From JANLIQ01 sp964358205 (lineage in GTDB: Bacteria; Patescibacteriota; UBA1384; 2-12-FULL-50-11), in the NCBI GenBank assembly GCA_964358205.1, contig CAYHNZ010000009.1:1-26962 (forward strand): a stretch of 26,962 nt of DNA, read 5' to 3'. Each line of letters begins with the position of its first letter. Position 1 is the first letter of the stretch. This document shows, piece after piece, positions 1 to 6,904 of the stretch. Below the pieces are notes generated by a model, which was not told where the DNA came from, made no database searches, and saw only the letters and a list, made by a program, of their open reading frames with translations. The position numbers and the translations under genes are program-made.

Positions 1-518
1 AAACCCGAATAGCTACTTAGCTGTATGTCTTGTTCCGTATTAGTTGACAGAACCTGGCTGGGTCAAACAACCCTAGGCTCGGATCTGGGTAAAATGTTCT
101 TTACAAATGCTAAAAGGGTGTATATTGATATAGGTCAATGAGTGGCCACGGAGTGGAAGAAGTTCTCTCTGTCGTTGTTACGAGTCCGTTTGTTCGTTAA
201 GCGCATCAAGAACAGTACGCTGAATCGGCTACTAAGAAAAAGTTAAAAAGAGACTGTTCACAAGAACACAGCTGGATCCTCCCACGGGGTAAGTGTGTTT
301 AGGGAGAGCGGTGGCGGAGTTTGCGCCTCGCCCGACGACAACGAGCTCGTTGTCAATCTTAACCCACCCTTGGTGCAAATCGTGGAAGAAGTCCTCGTCT
401 ACGCAAATAGATGAGGCTTCTTTTTATCGATTGCAGCGAGAATACTGTCAGAACCTCATGCTGACCCTCAAAGCCCCCGCGCCAATCCAATACTTGGCCG
501 GGGGTGAAAAATACCCCA
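1..518. other. Gene-poor left edge with strong palindromes
   Basis: I see no convincing protein gene or known RNA here. Short open frames exist on both strands but lack a plausible start with a ribosome binding site. The stretch carries several self-complementary elements: a perfect 18-base palindrome at 337-354 (GACAACGAGCTCGTTGTC), a small hairpin at 254-267 (TGTTC-ACAA-GAACA), and a long GC-rich hairpin at 474-504. The density of structure without coding could mean an unrecognised structured RNA, a decayed gene, or regulatory DNA. I looked for the hallmarks of RNase P RNA, tmRNA and SRP RNA and did not find a coherent set. Confidence 0.4.
474..504 (-). terminator. Possible terminator after the DUF167 gene
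   Basis: CCCCCG at 474-479 pairs with CGGGGG at 499-504, and GCCAA at 481-485 pairs with TTGGC at 494-498, with one bulged base and an 8-base loop. It lies 15 bases past the stop of the minus-strand DUF167 gene. On that strand the hairpin is followed only by CTTTGAG, so the T tract is weak. It may instead belong to whatever occupies positions 1-470. Confidence 0.35.
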
Positions 519-755
519 TTAAAACAACGGTTGGTCTGTCAGGATCTCGATTGTTTTTTGTCTAGTGTTGGCACCGCGTTTAATTCTAAATAAGCTCTTG
601 GGCAATTTCAGATACTTGGACAGTAGCTCAATGACCGCCGCATTGGCTTTGCCCTGCACCGGTGGTGCCATGACGGAGACTAGGTAGTGTGTTGCGTCAA
701 CCTGCTCCACCGTATTTTTGCTCGAGTTCGGTTTAACTTTGACAAATACTTTCAC
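519..755 (-). CDS. DUF167 / YggU family protein (UPF0235)
   Basis: The 78-aa product matches the small DUF167 (UPF0235, YggU) fold: an N-terminal KVFVKVKPNSSKN strand, the family's V-P-P-V-x-G-KAN-A signature (here APPVQGKANAAV, residues about 30-41), and a C-terminal strand with a basic GANTRQKTIEI segment. The length is slightly under the usual 90-100 aa. The biochemical role of the family is not established, so none is assigned. The start is GTG at 753-755, preceded four bases upstream by a G-rich AGGGGGG Shine-Dalgarno. The GTG overlaps by four bases the TGA of a doubtful upstream frame (752-1003), which would fit translational coupling if that frame is real. Confidence 0.85.
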   Translation of the reverse strand: MKVFVKVKPNSSKNTVEQVDATHYLVSVMAPPVQGKANAAVIELLSKYLKLPKSLFRIKRGANTRQKTIEILTDQPLF

Positions 756-1003
756 TCGACCCCCCTACTCATATGACAAAACTCTTGAAACATGACGCTA
801 TTGTACAAGTTGTAGGAAGTGCTGAACATCCAGTATGACAGAGCTGTAATCCTGACGCATTCTCTATTATATTCGGTCGGGAAGTTGGTTAATTTAATAT
901 TGGAGAAGGTTCTCTCCCAAACTCTGCCAAAGTAGATCTCATGAACCAAACAAATCCCGCCGGGTGGTGCAAGCGCAAACCCGGCCCAATTTTTATCAAA
1001 CAA
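752..1003 (-). CDS. Doubtful 83-aa hypothetical protein
   Basis: An open frame of 83 codons fills the gap between the 53-aa gene (stop 1027) and the DUF167 gene, ending in a GTGA overlap with the latter's start. It would have to begin at TTG (1001-1003) with no good Shine-Dalgarno. The product is rich in aromatic residues and Cys and resembles nothing I recognise. The overlap geometry is the only positive evidence. The alternative is that 756-1026 is a non-coding leader of the DUF167 gene. Confidence 0.2.
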   Translation of the reverse strand: MFDKNWAGFALAPPGGICLVHEIYFGRVWERTFSNIKLTNFPTEYNRECVRITALSYWMFSTSYNLYNSVMFQEFCHMSRGVE

Positions 1004-1026
1004 ATTTCAACACCGCCAAGTCGTCT

Positions 1027-1188
1027 CTACTTGTCGTTTTTAGCGACGAATTGTTTGATGGCGTCAAAATTCTCCACAATCAGCTTGGCTTTCTTGACCC
1101 CAAACTGAAACGGAAACTTGTCTTCCTCATCATTCTTCAACACGATCATCGCATTCCCCTTAAATTCCGATTCTTCTACGATAGACAT
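1027..1188 (-). CDS. Conserved-looking 53-aa small protein
   Basis: This is a short but well-formed gene. It starts at ATG (1186-1188), preceded by AAGAGGAG with a four-base spacer, and ends at TAG (1027-1029). The product starts MSIVEESEFKGNAMIVLKND and ends with a charged helix-like segment (KKAKLIVENFDAIKQFVAKN). It has no membrane segment or cysteine and is balanced in acidic and basic residues. I recall similar very short proteins (FKGN..IVLK..DKFPFQFG..KAKLI) in other candidate-phyla bacteria, but I have not checked this. The function is unknown. It follows the beta-propeller gene by 62 bases on the same strand and may be co-transcribed with it. The antisense frame 964-1263 is a shadow of this gene. 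Confidence 0.75.
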   Translation of the reverse strand: MSIVEESEFKGNAMIVLKNDEEDKFPFQFGVKKAKLIVENFDAIKQFVAKNDK

Positions 1189-1250
1189 TTATCTCCTCTT
1201 TCTAGTTATATTAGGATACATCATCTTATATTTCTCCAAAACAGCCGCAT

Positions 1251-2219
1251 TCAGGGGCGGTAAGTCGCATAGTAGATTCCTTTTTGGTGTAGGCCGTAGT
1301 ACATATACCACGTCGAGCCAACATTGGCATAGACGGGGTCCCCCGGTGTGGGCGTCGGGAATTTATTCATAGACGTCGCTTCGGCCAGAGCAAAAACCTT
1401 TTCGGGAGCTGTAAATAGGCCGTTATTAAAGGTTGTCCAGTAAACCCCGGTGTAACTCCAGAATGATAGTTTTACTGTCCCATCTCCCCAAACAAACAGC
1501 TCGGGCCCATCGGTTAAGCCATAAAGCGTTGTGTTACGACTATCAATTGCCAAACCTTTCTTGGTCCAGGTCAAGCCGTCGGTAGAGGTTGCCCACAGAA
1601 GCAGCTGAATGTTCTGGTTTGGTACCTTTTCGCCTACATAGGGCGTATTGATGGTACCGCGATACACCATCGCATACGTACCATCGCTTTGGATGATAGT
1701 CGTTGGAGCGGCCACGTTATCGAATACCAGGTTTAAATCGTTTGTTTTATCGATCCGAACTCCGACTTCATCAGTCCAAGCTAGCCCGTCCTTCGAAACG
1801 GCACTCTTAATGACACCGCCATTCTGGTAATACATCCGGAAGGTTTTGTCTGGTAGCCCAATAACGTCAGGAAATGTTGACATCGTATGTCTTGTACCCG
1901 GTTCCTGCGTCCAGGTAATGCCGTCAGACGACAGCGATGAGTATATTTCTAAATTATTGCCCTTAACTTCCGGCTCGATAGAGTAATACATTCGTTTTTG
2001 CCCATCGGCTAGAGCAATAATATCGGCATCGGCGTAATTACCCGCAACCGCCACATTGCCGGCCGCCCAGCTACCGGTCTTGGCTGGTGTGGCAGTTCTG
2101 GCTTCGGTTTGAGTGTTTGATGTGGGAGAAGCTGATTTATTGATTTTCTGAACAAAGAATACCCCGACCCCAATACCAATCACTACAATCGCACCAATAA
2201 TCCAAATAGTTTTGTTCAT
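1251..2219 (-). CDS. Membrane-anchored beta-propeller protein (sialidase / GH43-like fold)
   Basis: The 322-aa protein has one N-terminal hydrophobic segment (residues about 5-24), a Ser/Thr/Pro-rich linker (about 28-48), then an extracellular domain built of repeated blades. Recurring motifs are MYYS..., SSDGITWT, MYYQNGG, SKDGLAWT, TSTDGLTWT, SFWSYTGVYWT and MYYGLHQKGIYYATY, the pattern of five-bladed propellers in GH43/GH130-type and sialidase-like proteins. I cannot identify a catalytic acid pair by eye, so it may be a glycan-binding or cell-surface protein rather than an enzyme. The likely orientation is anchor in the membrane, propeller outside. Start is ATG at 2217-2219; stop is TGA at 1251-1253. 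Confidence 0.75.
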   Translation of the reverse strand: MNKTIWIIGAIVVIGIGVGVFFVQKINKSASPTSNTQTEARTATPAKTGSWAAGNVAVAGNYADADIIALADGQKRMYYSIEPEVKGNNLEIYSSLSSDGITWTQEPGTRHTMSTFPDVIGLPDKTFRMYYQNGGVIKSAVSKDGLAWTDEVGVRIDKTNDLNLVFDNVAAPTTIIQSDGTYAMVYRGTINTPYVGEKVPNQNIQLLLWATSTDGLTWTKKGLAIDSRNTTLYGLTDGPELFVWGDGTVKLSFWSYTGVYWTTFNNGLFTAPEKVFALAEATSMNKFPTPTPGDPVYANVGSTWYMYYGLHQKGIYYATYRP

Positions 2220-2265
2220 TTATTTAAGCGTACTGCAATTGAACTATTAAGCAAAATCAAGGTGA

Positions 2266-4005
2266 TTACAGAAAGAGTCGCACCAGACGAATTTCATCGA
2301 ATGAGTAGTCGGGGCCGAGCAGTTCGCGGGTTTGAGAGAGAAACATCTGGCCTTCTTTCTTTTGAACGGCGTCCAAGGCCTTTTTGATCGGTTCAAAGCG
2401 GCTGGATTTGGGTTTGATGATGGCTAGGTCGGATTCGGCGACGATTTCGAGTTCAGCGACCAGCTTCTCTAAATGTCCAATGATCGTGCCGATGGTCAGC
2501 CCGCGGTTACTGGCAATTTCTTGCAAGGTCAATCTATCACTTATCACCAACTGTCGGGTCAGTTGATGGGTCGAATCTTTAGTAACCTTTGGTGGCGTTT
2601 CGGTACCGATCACGCCGCCGGAGGATTTGATGAAATCAGTTTGCCTTGTTCTTAAGACGCTCGGGTTAATCGAGCTTAGCTGTTGACTAGCAACCTCGGA
2701 AGCAGCTCGAAATCGAGCATCTTCTGCGGAAACGGTTGGATGAACCTCTAGCGCCCGGTCATTAAAGCCGAGCAAATACAAGCCTTCGAGAGTGCGGACA
2801 CGGGAAAGGGCCACATAACCCTGACCGTATTCAAAGCATTGCCGCAGATCCATGACGGCGGCGTCGAGCGACATCCCCTGACTTTTGTGAACAGTGATAG
2901 CCCAGGCTAGCCGGAGCGGAAATTGACTGATAGCGGCTAGAACTTTGACATCGTCTTGTATGGCCCACTCCATCGGTTCAACCATAATCTTACGGCCAGA
3001 TCGAGTTTCGACAATCGGCTGTGAATTGTCGTGACTGAAACCGATGACTTCGCCGAGCGTGCCATTAACAAACTTTAGTTCAGGATTGTTTTTGGTAAAC
3101 ATCACCTTGGCACCGATTTTTAATTCCAAAGTAACTGGCGATAGGCAGTGTCGTTGCAAACTTTCCACCAATGGCGGCGCCCCGCGACTCTGCATCAAAT
3201 AAGAGTGTGAAGCACTAGAGAGCTTTGATAATTCAATCTGGTTGATTCGATCGACATCAAGGTTGTGAGGAAAAAGTTTAGTAGCAGATTGTTCGGGCAT
3301 AGCGGTGATGTCGCTACGCTCGTCTTTCATATTTATATTCAAGATAACTCGAGTGGCAAAACAATTCCGGGCGATTTCCGTTGCCTTGCCAGAGCGAATA
3401 TCGTTTAGAGCCGAAAGAAAGGCTAGATCTTCTTGGCGGTGCTGTTCAAGTAGGTAACAAACCGTTAGGTCAAGTTCTCGCCAAGCTGGGGAACCGAAGG
3501 CAAAGAGAACGCTGTCATCCCCGGTGTCCGGAAAAAAGCTTTGCTCGTCTGTTACGACGACACGGCGCTGGACCGGCGGCAACTGGAAGAAATCGCCGAC
3601 CAGCACCACCTGGAGACCACCGAAAGGTAAATTTGAGTTCAGAATTGTTCGGCAGACTTTTTCGACCATCGTCAGAGTTTCGGCTGATAGCATCGAGATT
3701 TCGTCGATAATCAAAACTTTGGTTTTTTTAATTCGGTTGGCGACCCGTTTGTTATCAGCAATGCTGTTGAGGTCGCGTTTGGTTAAACTGTGTTTGATAC
3801 CGATACCGCTCCAAGAATGAATCGTCAGCCCACCAATATGGGTAGCGGCGATGCCGGTCGAGGCGGTGACGGCTGGTTGAATGGCGTTTGCGCGCAAATA
3901 ATTAACATACTCGTTGATAGTATGAGTTTTGCCGCTCCCCGGCTCGCCGGTCAGAAAAACATTAGCACCGGTTTTGAGAATCTCGAGAGCTTCTTGTTGA
4001 GTCAT
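2266..4005 (-). CDS. Pif1-like SF1B DNA helicase with C-terminal helix-turn-helix
   Basis: A 579-aa helicase acting on DNA with 5'-3' polarity expected for the Pif1/RecD2-like family. Visible motifs are Walker A GEPGSGKT (residues 20-27), Walker B LIIDEISML, motif III VGDFFQLPPV, and near the C-terminal half the UvrD_C_2-type sequence AWAITVHKSQGMSLD followed by YVALSRVRT. The last ~100 residues contain a helix-turn-helix (LTLQEIASNRGLTIGTIIGHLEKL) like the one ending many RecQ and Pif1-like bacterial helicases. The frame can be extended to a GTG at 4044, but that codon lies in the T tract of a hairpin terminator. ATG at 4003-4005 gives the family's usual N-terminus (MTQQEALEILKTGANVFLTG). 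No clear Shine-Dalgarno precedes either start. Confidence 0.9.
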   Translation of the reverse strand: MTQQEALEILKTGANVFLTGEPGSGKTHTINEYVNYLRANAIQPAVTASTGIAATHIGGLTIHSWSGIGIKHSLTKRDLNSIADNKRVANRIKKTKVLIIDEISMLSAETLTMVEKVCRTILNSNLPFGGLQVVLVGDFFQLPPVQRRVVVTDEQSFFPDTGDDSVLFAFGSPAWRELDLTVCYLLEQHRQEDLAFLSALNDIRSGKATEIARNCFATRVILNINMKDERSDITAMPEQSATKLFPHNLDVDRINQIELSKLSSASHSYLMQSRGAPPLVESLQRHCLSPVTLELKIGAKVMFTKNNPELKFVNGTLGEVIGFSHDNSQPIVETRSGRKIMVEPMEWAIQDDVKVLAAISQFPLRLAWAITVHKSQGMSLDAAVMDLRQCFEYGQGYVALSRVRTLEGLYLLGFNDRALEVHPTVSAEDARFRAASEVASQQLSSINPSVLRTRQTDFIKSSGGVIGTETPPKVTKDSTHQLTRQLVISDRLTLQEIASNRGLTIGTIIGHLEKLVAELEIVAESDLAIIKPKSSRFEPIKKALDAVQKKEGQMFLSQTRELLGPDYSFDEIRLVRLFL

Positions 4006-4044
4006 GGAAAAAATGAGTGAGACATCTCTGCGAGCGTACCACAC

Positions 4045-4080
4045 AAAATTAGCGGCGGAGAATTGTATTTCTCCGCCACT
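4045..4080 (-). terminator. Rho-independent terminator after the zinc-ribbon gene
   Basis: On the minus strand GGCGGAGAA (4077-4069) pairs with TTCTCCGCC (4062-4054) around a six-base loop. Two more pairs extend the stem to 4051/4080, and AATTTTG follows. It lies four bases past the TAA of the 105-aa gene, separating it from the helicase downstream. Confidence 0.75.
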
Positions 4081-4083
4081 TGG

Positions 4084-4401
4084 TTAGCGGTCTTTTTCTA
4101 GCCAATGTTGGTAAGCATCATCGTCACCGTTGAAGCACAAGTCAGAAATTGCCGCAAAACTGGTGAGATCTTCGGCTGTTTCTGCTTGGCAATCAGATGA
4201 ACACCTTGAGCAACTTGGGCAGTAGTACCAATGGCAATCTGGGCATCTTTTGACCAATGGATTTCTGGAATCCACAATGTGGCGACAATTCCAACAGTGG
4301 TTGTAGTACCAAGTCTGGCTACAATCGGGACAAAACCGATTTACGCCCTGGCTGATTGAATACGGGACAAATTTAGCGCGCGGGTGATCACATTCATTCA
4401 A
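4084..4401 (-). CDS. Small zinc-ribbon / treble-clef-like hypothetical protein
   Basis: The 105-aa protein has ten cysteines in CxxC-type pairs (FCPDC, HCWNC, RCPDC, YCPSCSRC) plus His and extra Cys, so it probably binds two or more zinc ions, much like the double zinc-ribbon proteins. The remainder is acidic with no membrane segment. No specific function can be assigned. The start is TTG at 4399-4401, because no ATG exists in frame near the N-terminus and a GGAGG lies ten bases upstream. A promoter is visible at 4432-4460 and a terminator right after the stop, so the gene is a monocistronic unit, divergent from the small membrane gene at 4521. Confidence 0.7.
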   Translation of the reverse strand: MNECDHPRAKFVPYSISQGVNRFCPDCSQTWYYNHCWNCRHIVDSRNPLVKRCPDCHWYYCPSCSRCSSDCQAETAEDLTSFAAISDLCFNGDDDAYQHWLEKDR

Positions 4402-4431
4402 TGTACGTTAACCTCCGAAGGGTCAGCTGCT

Positions 4432-4460
4432 AGTGTAGCGCAATATAGCCGCAATGTCAG
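4432..4460 (-). promoter_or_regulatory. Promoter of the zinc-ribbon gene
   Basis: On the minus strand a -35 box CTGACA (4460-4455), a 17-base spacer and a -10 box TACACT (4437-4432) lie about 30 bases before the TTG start and just ahead of the GGAGG ribosome binding site. Confidence 0.6.
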
Positions 4461-4483
4461 CAGTAAATGAGATCAAACCAGGC

Positions 4484-4511
4484 TTGAGATTAATTGTGTT
4501 GGGGATATAAT
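4484..4511 (+). promoter_or_regulatory. Promoter of the 66-aa membrane protein gene (leaderless type)
   Basis: The -35 box TTGAGA (4484-4489), a 16-base spacer and a perfect -10 box TATAAT (4506-4511) are present. The expected transcription start is about 4518, only three bases before the ATG at 4521, so the mRNA would be leaderless. Confidence 0.7.
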
Positions 4512-4520
4512 GGTGGTGTT

Positions 4521-4721
4521 ATGTCGTCGTTCTTTCTTATCATAGGCATTAATGCCATGACAATCGCCGTTTTCTGTTTGGCTGCTATGTCGATATATCA
4601 TGGGCGTAAGGCGCCAGAAAACTTGAATAGAAAATCGATTGCTCTAGGTAGAGCTGCGCAAATATTTGCCTTGATCTCATTGTTCAGTATGATCGGTTGG
4701 TCCTTTACCCGTCATCGCTGA
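4521..4721 (+). CDS. Small two-helix membrane protein
   Basis: The 66-aa protein has two hydrophobic segments (residues about 4-26 and 46-61) joined by a basic loop (HGRKAPENLNRKS), which the positive-inside rule places in the cytoplasm. It resembles no family I can name. A longer frame starts at 4494, but the promoter's TATAAT at 4506-4511 lies inside that extension. ATG at 4521 is therefore the start, three bases after the predicted transcription start. The gene is closed by a textbook terminator 15 bases after the stop. It is the only plus-strand gene in the left 20 kb, and its compact promoter-gene-terminator layout argues that it is real. Confidence 0.7.
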   Translation: MSSFFLIIGINAMTIAVFCLAAMSIYHGRKAPENLNRKSIALGRAAQIFALISLFSMIGWSFTRHR

Positions 4722-4735
4722 CCCGTCGAACACCC

Positions 4736-4763
4736 AGCGCCTGCCTAACAGGCGCTTTTCTTT
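4736..4763 (+). terminator. Rho-independent terminator of the 66-aa gene
   Basis: AGCGCCTG (4736-4743), loop CCTAA and CAGGCGCT (4749-4756) make an eight-base perfect stem followed by TTTTCTTT. Confidence 0.9.
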
Positions 4764-4864
4764 ATGGGGCAAAAGCTGCACCAGTAGCAATTAATTCGGT
4801 AATCGTCCTAATACAGGGATAGAGGGATATCTCTTGAAGTATTTGCCGTACGTACCTACTACAC

Positions 4865-4894
4865 AAAAAGCCCCTTCGGCTAGCCAAGAGGGCT
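4865..4894 (-). terminator. Terminator after rpsJ
   Basis: On the minus strand AGCCC (4894-4890) pairs with GGGCT (4873-4869), enclosing the inner GGC-TA-GCC, and TTTTTGTGT follows. It lies 27 bases past the rpsJ stop and ends the tuf-rpsJ unit. It faces the plus-strand terminator at 4736-4763, insulating the two convergent units. Confidence 0.8.
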
Positions 4895-4921
4895 CTTTGC
4901 GTTTCGTTCAGTTGAACTACC

Positions 4922-5254
4922 TTAAGTCTTTATTTCGATATCTACGCCGGCTGGGAGATCCAGGTTCATGAGCGCATCTAACGTTTTAGGGTTAGGGTCG
5001 AGGACGTCGATGATTCGCTTGTGGATACGAATTTCAAACTGCTCACGAGCATCTTTGTGAACAAACGTCGAGCGGTTGACTGTGACCATTGATCGCTCGG
5101 TTGGGAGCGGGATTGGCCCGGCCACAACAGCACCGGTTCGTTCCGCCGTTTCGATAATCTTTTTAGCACTGCGGTCGATAACTCGATAGTCGTATGCCTT
5201 TAGCTTTATACGGATGCTGGTTTTGGCTTGTTCGCGTTTTGTTGATGTTGCCAT
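4922..5254 (-). CDS. rpsJ: 30S ribosomal protein S10
   Basis: The 110-aa S10 protein of the small ribosomal subunit head (also NusE, the partner of NusB in antitermination). Family features are IRIKLKAYDYRVIDRSAKKIIETAERTGA (residues about 14-42), GPIPLPTERSMVTVNRSTFVHKDAREQFEIRIHKR (about 46-80) and the C-terminal LDLPAGVDIEIK. The frame runs up to 5326, but the extension is encoded by the word-repeat spacer and is not S10-like. The start is ATG at 5252-5254, giving MATSTKREQAKTSIRIKL. No Shine-Dalgarno is visible before it. It follows tuf, as in many bacteria where tuf and rpsJ join the str and S10 operons. Here the S10 operon proper does not follow, because a terminator closes the unit. 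Confidence 0.97.
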   Translation of the reverse strand: MATSTKREQAKTSIRIKLKAYDYRVIDRSAKKIIETAERTGAVVAGPIPLPTERSMVTVNRSTFVHKDAREQFEIRIHKRIIDVLDPNPKTLDALMNLDLPAGVDIEIKT

Positions 5255-5291
5255 TTTAGATAAAGTACAGATAAATCCTAAGTTCGAAACG

Positions 5292-5382
5292 CGAAATCCG
5301 AAACAACTCCTAAATTCAAAATCCAAATGTTCGAAACTTTAGAATTTTGAATTTTTGTCATTTAAATTTGTTTCGTGATTCG
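5292..5382. repeat. Inverted word repeat in the tuf-rpsJ spacer
   Basis: AAATTCAAAAT at 5312-5322 is perfectly complementary to ATTTTGAATTT at 5344-5354. Outside it, CGAAATCCGAAACAA (5292-5306) is largely complementary to 5368-5382. TTCGAAAC also occurs twice as a direct repeat (5283-5290, 5330-5337). The transcript of the tuf-rpsJ spacer could fold into one long imperfect hairpin. Confidence 0.75.
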
Positions 5383-5400
5383 ATATTCGTGCTTCGTGCT

Positions 5401-6582
5401 TTACTTTGTGATCTTGGTGACCACACCGGCGCCGACGGTTCGACCGCCCTCACGGATGGCGAAGCGGAGCTTCTCTTCCATGGCGATTGGTTGAATTAAT
5501 TTGATTTTGAAGGTGACAGTATCACCAGGAACGACCATTTCTTGGCCTTCTGGCAGTTCAACCTCACCGGTCACATCAGTGGTGCGGAAGTAGAACTGTG
5601 GTTTGTAGCCTTTGGTAAACGGGGTGTGGCGACCACCTTCTTCTTTTTTAAGGATGTAGCATTCGGCCTCAAACTCGGTGTGTGGAGTGACAGAGCCGGG
5701 CTTGCAGATGACCTGACCGCGTTCGATGTCGGTGCGCTCTAGGCCCCGAACCAGCAAACCAATATTGTCACCAGCTTGACCGGAATCCAGCATCTTGCGG
5801 AACATTTCGACACCAGTAACAACTGTTTTCTTGGTGGCATGCAAGCCGACAATCTCGACTTCTTCACCAATTTTGACAGTGCCTCGCTCAACTCGACCAG
5901 TAGCAACGGTGCCACGGCCTTTAATCGAGAAAACATCTTCAACCGGCATTAGGAACGGCTTGTCGGTTTCTCGAACTGGGTCGGGTACGTAAGTGTCCAA
6001 AGCTTCAATTAAGTCATTAATCGATTTCTCGGCTTCGGGATCACCATCAAGAGCTTTGAGAGCGGAACCTTTAATAATTGGGGTATCTTTACCTGGGTAG
6101 TCGTATTTAACTAAGAGATCCCGGACTTCTTCCTCGACTAACTCGAGTAAATCTTTGTCGGTAACTTGGTCGCATTTGTTTAGATAGACAACAACATACG
6201 GCACGCCAACTTGCTTGGCCAACAAGATGTGTTCGCGGGTTTGAGGCATCGGGCCGTCGGGAGCAGATACCACTAAAATAGCGGCGTCCATCTGGGCGGC
6301 ACCGGTAATCATATTTTTGACATAGTCGGCGTGACCTGGACAGTCGACGTGGGCGTAGTGACGCTTATCGGACTCGTATTCAACGTGATAAGTCGCGATT
6401 GTTATACCGCGTTGCTTTTCTTCAGGAGCATTATCGATCTGATCAACGGCCCGTTTCTCGGCCTTGCCCGACTTGGCGAGCACATTGGTGATCGCGGCAG
6501 TCAGGGTAGTTTTGCCGTGGTCAACGTGGCCAATGGTACCAACGTTCACATGCGGCTTGGTGCGTTCAAATTTTTCTGCCAT
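5401..6582 (-). CDS. tuf: Elongation factor Tu
   Basis: Full-length EF-Tu (393 aa), the GTPase that delivers aminoacyl-tRNA to the ribosomal A site. The G domain shows GHVDHGKT (residues 18-25), the switch region RGITIATYHVEYES, DCPGHADYVKNMITGAAQMD, NKCD and a GSALKAL G5. Domains II and III follow with KGRGTVATGRVERG, and near the end GGRTVGAGVVTKI. Start is ATG at 6580-6582 with AAAGGAG five bases upstream. It is cut off from fusA by two terminators and a two-gene insert, but has its own strong promoter at 6652-6680. It is therefore transcribed as tuf-rpsJ rather than from the str operon. Confidence 0.99.
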   Translation of the reverse strand: MAEKFERTKPHVNVGTIGHVDHGKTTLTAAITNVLAKSGKAEKRAVDQIDNAPEEKQRGITIATYHVEYESDKRHYAHVDCPGHADYVKNMITGAAQMDAAILVVSAPDGPMPQTREHILLAKQVGVPYVVVYLNKCDQVTDKDLLELVEEEVRDLLVKYDYPGKDTPIIKGSALKALDGDPEAEKSINDLIEALDTYVPDPVRETDKPFLMPVEDVFSIKGRGTVATGRVERGTVKIGEEVEIVGLHATKKTVVTGVEMFRKMLDSGQAGDNIGLLVRGLERTDIERGQVICKPGSVTPHTEFEAECYILKKEEGGRHTPFTKGYKPQFYFRTTDVTGEVELPEGQEMVVPGDTVTFKIKLIQPIAMEEKLRFAIREGGRTVGAGVVTKITK

Positions 6583-6651
6583 TTATACTCCTTTTCTCCT
6601 TTGCTTTAGCTAATATTTTTACTTTATTTGATTGTAACAAAATTGAGTTTA

Positions 6652-6680
6652 ATTGTAACCTAATCGCACCCTATCGTCAA
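6652..6680 (-). promoter_or_regulatory. Promoter of tuf-rpsJ
   Basis: On the minus strand TTGACG (6680-6675), a 17-base spacer and TACAAT (6657-6652) form a near-consensus housekeeping promoter about 70 bases before the tuf start. It lies immediately downstream of the terminator at 6701-6732, as expected for an independent unit. Confidence 0.8.
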
Positions 6681-6700
6681 CAAGTCCATCTCAAGAGGTT

Positions 6701-6732
6701 AAAAAAACATCCTTAGCGTGGGGCTAAGGATG
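6701..6732 (-). terminator. Strong terminator after the small membrane-protein pair
   Basis: On the minus strand CATCCTTAGC (6732 downwards, complement of 6723-6732) pairs with GCTAAGGATG (6717-6708) around a five-base loop: a ten-base perfect stem followed by seven T (6707-6701). The stop codon of the 63-aa gene lies within the 3' half of the stem. Confidence 0.92.
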
Positions 6733-6904
6733 ATGCGTGAGGCGTAGCTGGTGGGGACGGTTGCAGTGTTTTTGCAATCAGAAATGGGACGAAGATTAAT
6801 GCAACCAAGGCAATTATAATGCCGAAGATCCTACCGAACTTGTCCATATCCACCCTGGTGGTGTTGTTCATCACCGCCACTCGATTCTTCTGTTCATGTT
6901 TCAT
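6713..6904 (-). CDS. Small single-pass membrane protein (second gene of the fusA-tuf insert)
   Basis: A 63-aa protein with a polar N-terminus (MKHEQKNRVAVMNNTTRVDMDKFG), one transmembrane helix (residues about 27-50, IFGIIIALVALIFVPFLIAKTL) and a Pro/Ser/Ala-rich tail. No family is recognised. The ATG at 6902-6904 overlaps the TGA of the preceding small gene (ATGA), so the two are almost certainly translationally coupled. Its TAA lies inside the terminator stem at 6708-6732. The coupled, terminator-closed layout supports a real gene despite its size. Confidence 0.65.
   Translation of the reverse strand: MKHEQKNRVAVMNNTTRVDMDKFGRIFGIIIALVALIFVPFLIAKTLQPSPPATPHASSLAPR

Noticed and set aside
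1..290. Possible end of RNase P RNA or tmRNA
   Set aside because: GACAGAACCTGGC at 46-58 resembles the 3' end of RNase P RNA, and the minus-strand CTAAG...CGGGTT near the edge faintly recalls tmRNA. The conserved P4 motifs, GAGGAAAGTCC, and a tRNA-like TTCGA arm are all missing.
232..423. Minus-strand open frame of 63 codons over the 18-base palindrome
   Set aside because: It reads fairly protein-like but has no ATG/GTG start and no ribosome binding site; the first TTG leaves only 48 residues. Kept as a non-coding stretch.
293..565. 90-aa plus-strand open frame
   Set aside because: No ribosome binding site, low-complexity and unlikely composition, and it runs antisense into the end of the DUF167 gene.
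964..1263. 99-aa plus-strand open frame
   Set aside because: Antisense shadow of the 53-aa gene, which has a proper ribosome binding site.
4006..4044. Upstream GTG start for the Pif1-like helicase
   Set aside because: It lies in the T tract of a terminator hairpin and adds 13 residues that do not look like the family.
5255..5326. N-terminal extension of S10
   Set aside because: Encoded by the repeat-word spacer; S10 proteins start at or near the chosen ATG.
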